Positions 59,389-64,000 of a stretch of DNA of 64,000 nt are shown here, one piece after another; position 1 is the stretch's first letter, and each line of letters starts with the position of its first letter. The notes below the pieces were generated by a model. That model ran no database searches. It saw only the letters and a list, made by a program, of their open reading frames with translations, and was not told the DNA's origin. The stretch spans positions 2,730,916 to 2,794,915 of the forward strand of contig NC_086361.1 of assembly GCF_036324505.1 (NCBI RefSeq), read 5' to 3'. Made by a program: the position numbers and the translations under genes. Source of the DNA: Eleginops maclovinus. Taxonomy: Eukaryota; Chordata; Actinopteri; Perciformes; Eleginopidae.

Positions 59389-60990
59389 GTCCGTAGACCA
59401 TCTAAGGAATGCTGTGTTCAGATATTTCCTGGTGCAGCCATGTTTGCGTGAAGATAGCTGACGTTGTTAGCTGTTCCATTCCATTAACCAGTGATCTTGC
59501 CGATGATGAGAGGGGGGAGACACAGCTTACATCTCCTTTTTTTGGTTCATGTTGGCTGATTACTGCTTAAGAAATTGGAAGTGTCACATCCCTTCGATTT
59601 AAGTCCCAGGTGAAACAGAACCGATCACAGAGTGTGTTATATCCAGTTAATGTTAAAGCGTTACTCTGTCTTCCCACATTTGTATCAGTTGCATTCGAAA
59701 CGATGCAAAGACTTCAGCTCTCCAGTGATAACACTTTACCCATGAGGAACCGAGCAGCCAGGAATAGCTGAGGAGGTTCAGCCGCATGCACACTGACAGC
59801 TGCGGAGATTAGAGTGTGTTTTATGGATGTACTGCAGTTCACATAAACATTATTACATTCAACGGGAAGGAGCAGAGGGAACCATGGAGGAGAGAGAAGA
59901 GCTGCAACCAAGGGAGGAGAAGGAGATGGGTGAGTGGGCAAACGTGACAGTCAATGGATAGGGGAAGGTGGAGGAGGGAAATAGAGCAGAAAGAGTGTGA
60001 AGAAATGAGAGGAAGCTTGGCGTAATGAAGGTTAAAGGTAGAACTTGTGTGAGTGAGGACCTGAGATGTTAGTGATGAGAAGGAAAAGTATGAATGACAC
60101 ATTCTGTATCTGGACCCAATTAACTAGAAAGTTCTGCAGGGAGGGTGGCATCTCCTTGCAGTGACCCCCCCAGCACACAATGAACCGCATGGATGAACTC
60201 ATGACTGTTATTACATTCAACTATCCGCAGTGCCCAACACAGGAAGCTAAAGATTCAGCTCTGTGCAGGGTGGGGGGTGAAGGCCATAAGAGATAGGGAC
60301 ATAAACGTAATGCAGGGCACATAACCAGTTTATAAAAGACCAAAATAAAAGGTAAAGCCTTTTAAGAGTTCTTGTCAGCCCATTAAGGATTAACAATCCA
60401 TCACAGATTCAACCCCACAGTATTTCTTGAAATGAATGTGCAGTTATTGCATTTCATATAGCTGATTATTTTATCCAAAGTGACTTACAATAAGTACAAA
60501 AAAAGAAAGATGATACTACTCAGAATAACAAAGAATCATGCAGGTACATGTAGCTTCAAATAAAGAATGCTTATGCATTATGGATTGATTCAAATGAGCT
60601 AAAACAATGAGTAATACAATATTGATTTTTTTGTTGTTGCAAAGGCACAGGTGAAAAAGGTGGGTGAGATGTGTAGGTTTTTCCAATCGCATAAAAAAAC
60701 AAAAATCACTATCTTTTATTTTCTTATCTTATGGCGAATACCCAAAAAATTCTGAATCCAATACCTTTCCAAATCGTTCCCATTTTTGTCATGAAATGAA
60801 TATATTTAGGGGCCTTACCGACAGCTAATGAATTAAATATCTTTACAAAATAATGAAAACAAAGAAAACCTAATTAAGAAATATACAAATAATACGTCAA
60901 AAGAAAGAGTGTGAAGTGTTTCCCAACTTTAGGGAGATACATTTCTTGTCTATCACATCAACCCTAGATCTTTAAAGCAGCTATAATAAG
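59389..60990. other. Non-coding; small repeat tail near 60465-60500
   Basis: No gene recognised. 60470-60500 (TTATTTTATCCAAAGTGACT then TACAATAAGTAC) resembles the 3' conserved end of fish SINE/LINE families. The rest is unassigned intronic sequence. Confidence 0.45.
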
Positions 60991-61182
60991 GGAGGCTGTG
61001 GCGCAGTGGAATAGTGCGCTGATCTTTAGATCAGGGGAGTGCAGGTTTGCGTCCCACCGCAGACACTTTCACGTCCCTGGGCAAGACACTTCACCCCAAA
61101 TTGCTCCTGTGGAGATTGTCCACGGTATGGAATGTATGTAAGTTGCTTTGGATAAAAGAGTCTAATAAGTGACATGTAATAT
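60991..61182 (+). mobile_element. tRNA-derived SINE with L2-type tail
   Basis: Head GGCTGTGGCGCAGTGGAATA contains the A box; GGTTTGCGTCC at 61044-61054 is a one-off B box. The segment CCTGGGCAAGACACTTCACC is a typical SINE body. The 3' part GCTTTGGATAAAAGAGTCTA then AATAAGTGACATGTAATATAAT is the L2-like tail that lets LINE machinery copy it. Pol III transcript when active. Confidence 0.8.
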
Positions 61183-61725
61183 AATCCCAATTCTCTAAAA
61201 TAGAATGTGTTGTGACAGTCTCTGTGCTGGTGTTTTGAAAGAAGTTGAAAGAGGGGTGGACAGACGAACAGAAATAGGTAACAGAGGGTGGAGAAGCAGG
61301 ACAGACGGTTTAAACAGCAGGTGTGTTAGAAAGGAAGACCGGTCATATTTCACACTCCAGTTCAACAGAGCAGATTGGGGTGTGTGTGGGGGGTAATAGC
61401 CATGATTCCATCACTCACTGTTGCTCCAGTGGCTGTGTTATTGTGAAATGTGAAAATAGAACACAGCTCTAATGTGTGTGAGGGGAGTCACCTGCCTGTG
61501 GACATCATGTGTGTGCTGTTGATCCTCAGAAGAACTGCAGACTGCTGCTGACGTACTTCTTGTCTTAAAATGTAGAAACAAAAGCAATTTGGTGTCAAAA
61601 TGTGTCTGGAGACGGCATTCCATGGAGGGGTGATGAAAGGATTACTGCTCTGATGAAATTTTCAGATGTGAGGACAGGGGGAACAAGGCTTTCTGTTCCT
61701 GTTTTTAATAATTTAACGAATTTAC
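61183..61725. other. No recognised feature
   Basis: Intronic non-coding sequence. Short open frames lack domains. Confidence 0.45.
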
Positions 61726-61729
61726 TTGG

Positions 61730-61767
<38 letters not shown>

Positions 61768-61779
61768 CCAAGTAAATAA

Positions 61780-61812
<33 letters not shown>
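61726..61812. repeat. (TA)n palindromes
   Basis: ACTTGGGCTTTATATA runs through (AT)n into TATATAAAGCCCAAGT, a long perfect inverted repeat centred near 61750. A second (AT)n run at 61780-61811 follows. The Tc1 element inserted at the TA immediately after it. Confidence 0.9.
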
Positions 61813-61816
<4 letters not shown>

Positions 61817-62029
61817 GTGGGGCAAAAAAATATTTAGTCAGCCACCAATTGTGCAAGTTCTCCCATTTAAAAAGATGAGAGAGGCCTGTCATTTTTATCA
61901 TAGGTATACCTCAACTATGAGAGACAGAATGAGAAAAAAAATCCAGAAAATCACATTGTAGGATTTTTAAAGAATTTATTTTCAAATGATTGTGGAAAAT
62001 AAGTATTTGGTCAATAACAAAAGTTCATC

Positions 62030-63052
62030 TCAATACTTTGTTATATACCCTTTGTTGGCAATGACAGAGGTCAAACGTTTTCTGTAAGTCTTCACAAGGT
62101 TTCCACACACTGTTGCTGGTATTTTGGCCCATTCCTCCATGCAGATCTCCTCTAAAGCACTGATGTTTTGGGGCTGTCGCTGGGCAACACGGACTGTCAA
62201 CTCCCTCCAAAGATTTTCTATGGGGTTGAGATCTGGAGACTGGCTAGGCCACTCCAGGACCTTGAAATGCTTCTTACGAAGCCATTCCGTCGTTGCCCTG
62301 GCGGTGTGTTTGGGATCATTGTCATGCTGAAAGACCCAGCCACGCTTCATCTTCAGTGCCCTTGCTGATGGAAGGAGGTTTTCACTCAAAATCTCACGAT
62401 ACATGGCCCCATTTATTCTTTCCTTTACACGGATCAGTCGTCCTGGTCCCTTTGCAGAAAAACAGCCCCAAAGCATGATGTTTCCACCCCCATGCTTCAC
62501 AGTAGCTATGGTCTTCTTTGGATGCAACTCTGCATTCTTTCTCCTCCAAACACGACGAGTTGAGTTTTTACCAAAAAGTTCTATTTTGGTTTCATCTGAC
62601 CATATGACATTCTCCCAATCCTCTTCTGGATCATCCAAATGCCCTCTAGCAAACTTCAGACGGGCCTGGACATGTACTGGCTTAAGCAGGGGGACACGTC
62701 TGGAACTGCAGGATTTAAGTCCCTGGCGGCGTAGTGTGTTACTGATGGTAGCCTCTGTTACTTTGGTCCCAGCTCTCTGCAGGTCATTCACTAGGTCCCC
62801 CCGTGTGGTTCTGGGATTTCTGCTCACCGTTCTTGTGATCATTTTGACCCCACGGGGTGAGATCTTGCGTGGAGCCCCAGATCGAGGGAGATTGGCAGTG
62901 GTCTTGTATGTCTTCCATTTTCTAATAATTGCTCCCACAGTTGATTTCTTCACACCAAGCTGCTTACCTATTGCAGATTCAGTTTTCCCAGCCTGGTGCA
63001 GGTCTACAATTTTGTCTCTGGTCTCCTTTGACAGCTCTTTGGTCTTGGCCAT
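62030..63052 (-). CDS. Tc1 transposase, intact 340-aa DD34E
   Basis: Uninterrupted from ATG 63052 to stop 62030, the normal Tc1 length. The N-terminal paired-type helix-turn-helix region is present ([37 protein letters not shown]). [10 protein letters not shown] lies between the two DNA-binding modules, near residue 60, at the GRPR-like position. Catalytic residues: Asp153 (WSDETK), Asp244 (QHDNDPKH) and Glu279 (NPIENLW), a 34-residue spacing. A Gly-rich box reads [13 protein letters not shown]. It cuts and pastes the element at TA sites. No inactivating change is visible, so it may still be functional; expression is unknown. Confidence 0.95.
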   Translation of the reverse strand: MAKTKELSKETRDKIVDLHQAGKTESAIGKQLGVKKSTVGAIIRKWKTYKTTANLPRSGAPRKISPRGVKMITRTVSRNPRTTRGDLVNDLQRAGTKVTEATISNTLRRQGLKSCSSRRVPLLKPVHVQARLKFARGHLDDPEEDWENVIWSDETKIELFGKNSTRRVWRRKNAELHPKKTIATVKHGGGNIMLWGCFSAKGPGRLIRVKERINGAMYREILSENLLPSARALKMKRGWVFQHDNDPKHTARATTEWLRKKHFKVLEWPSQSPDLNPIENLWRELTVRVAQRQPQNISALEEICMEEWAKIPATVCGNLVKTYRKRLTSVIANKGYITKY

Positions 63053-63289
63053 AGTGGAGTTTGGAGTATGACTGTTTGAGGTTGTGGACAGGTGTCTTTT
63101 ATACTGATAACGAGTTCAAAAAGGTGCCATTAATACAGGTAACGAGTGGAGGACAGAGGAGCCTCTTAAAGAAGAAGTTACAGGTCTGTGAGAGCCAGAA
63201 ATCTTGCTTGTTTGTAGGTGACCAAATACTTATTTTACCGAGGAATTTACCAATTAATTCATTAAAAATCCTACAATGTGATTTTTTTG

Positions 63290-63607
63290 GGGCCATGTGT
63301 CGTGAGATTTTGAGTGAAAACCTCCTTCCATCAGCAAGGGGCAACGACGGAGTGGCTTCGTAAGAAGCATTTCAAGGTCCTGGAGTGGCCTAGCCAGTCT
63401 CCAGATCTCAACCCCATAGAAAATCTTTGGAGGGAGTTGAAAGTCCGTGTTGCCCAGCGACAGCCCCAAAACATCACTGCTTTAGAGGAGATCTGCATAG
63501 AGGAATGGGCCAAAATACCAGCAACAGTGTGTGAAAACCTTGTGAAGACTTACAGAAAACGTTTGACCTCTGTCATTGCCAACAAAGGGTGTATAACAAA
63601 GTATTGA
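63290..63607 (+). pseudogene. Second, partial Tc1 transposase copy, inverted
   Basis: Encodes [17 protein letters not shown], then jumps directly to [20 protein letters not shown] and runs to the normal C-terminus ITKY. About 23 residues containing the second catalytic Asp are deleted, as is everything before residue 215. Differences from the full copy are few (K for T in RELKVRV, C for Y near the end), so the two copies are close in age. Confidence 0.9.
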
Positions 63608-63825
63608 GATGAACTTTTGTTATTGACCAAATACTTATTTTCCACAATCATTTGAAAATAAATTCTTTAAAAATCCTACAATGTGATTTTCTGGATTGTT
63701 TTTCCTCATTCTGTCTCTCATAGTTGAGGTATACCTATGATAAAAATGACAGGCCTCTCTCATCTTTTTAAATGGGAGAACTTGCACAATTGGTGGCTGA
63801 CTAAATACTTTTTTGCCCCACTGTA

Positions 63826-64000
63826 TGTATATAGCACAATTAAATTAACATTACAGGGAGAATGTTGTAAAGCAAGTTGGATTTCAGAAGTTGAACAAGG
63901 CAGTAACATGTCATGTATTTTTTACGAGGAATCGCTGTACCGGGGTCATGCAGAATAACAATATGGAGATTATGCTAAGCTAGGCTAACGATGAACTGAT
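63826..64000. other. Window end, no feature
   Basis: Short non-coding sequence; presumably still gabbr1 intron 5. Confidence 0.4.

Larger units (their letters stand above)
61813..63825. mobile_element. Palindromic Tc1 element
   Basis: The left end CAGTGGGGCAAAAAAATATT at 61815 and its inverse ending GCCCCACTG at 63823 are both flanked by TA. The left 1.45 kb is a Tc1 element in minus orientation with a full transposase gene. After its 5'UTR (63060-63288) an inverted copy of the element's own 3' half appears (63290-63823) instead of the normal 5' terminus. About 530 bp are thus present twice in inverted orientation. Confidence 0.88.

Noticed and set aside
60991..61070. Candidate functional tRNA gene
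   Set aside because: A and B boxes are present but the acceptor stem does not close and the sequence continues into a SINE body with an L2-type tail.
62403..63071. 222-codon plus-strand frame
   Set aside because: Antisense shadow of the Tc1 transposase.

Overview
This window looks like teleost fish nuclear DNA, probably from a spiny-rayed fish, read mainly from its transposon fauna. It carries one host gene that can be identified with confidence: the 5' part of the GABA-B receptor subunit 1 gene (gabbr1), plus strand. Five coding exons are visible: signal peptide (17369-17451), sushi domain 1 split over 25108-25172 and 27011-27149, sushi domain 2 (30226-30411), and a probable 18-nt microexon (30657-30674). 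All junctions keep frame. No exon for the ligand-binding domain was found after 30674, so the next intron appears to run at least 33 kb and out of the window. The first 17 kb are upstream sequence or 5' introns with no recognised coding exon.

The rest is a dense collection of mobile elements, many datable by nesting. Around 5.4-9.1 kb a retroposon (EN-RT, RTE-like) sits inside a hAT-type fragment, which sits inside a second hAT-type element. At 10.6-13.7 kb a 2.5-kb hAT with a transposase broken by only one stop codon sits inside a TTAA-flanked MITE. At 19.3-20.6 kb a solo LTR with 5-bp duplications splits a decayed minus-strand LINE. At 23.9-25.0 kb a tRNA-derived SINE splits a dead Tc1 element. 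At 27.4-28.35 kb there is a PIF/Harbinger derivative. At 35.2-39.7 kb there is an L2-like LINE split by a probable hAT element. At 46.9-48.2 kb there is a Rex6/R4-like relic, and at 54.7-59.25 kb a minus-strand L1-like LINE. At 61.8-63.8 kb lies a Tc1 element with an uninterrupted 340-aa DD34E transposase, whose other end is replaced by an inverted copy of its own 3' half.

The most unusual object is 32017-33364: a TA-flanked element with about 66-bp inverted repeats. It carries the first exons of two convergent genes, one start lying just inside each repeat. One gene resembles the N-terminus of fish SWIM-finger/YqaJ-type proteins and the other encodes a THAP DNA-binding domain. It looks like an internal deletion derivative of a two-gene DNA transposon. 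The second notable observation concerns gabbr1 exon 3: a (TG)n/(CG)n tract runs into its 3' splice site and a (CA)n tract starts 15 nt after its 5' splice site, so the flanking introns could pair across the exon.

Stretches described as holding nothing recognisable were read by eye only; conserved non-coding elements cannot be excluded.
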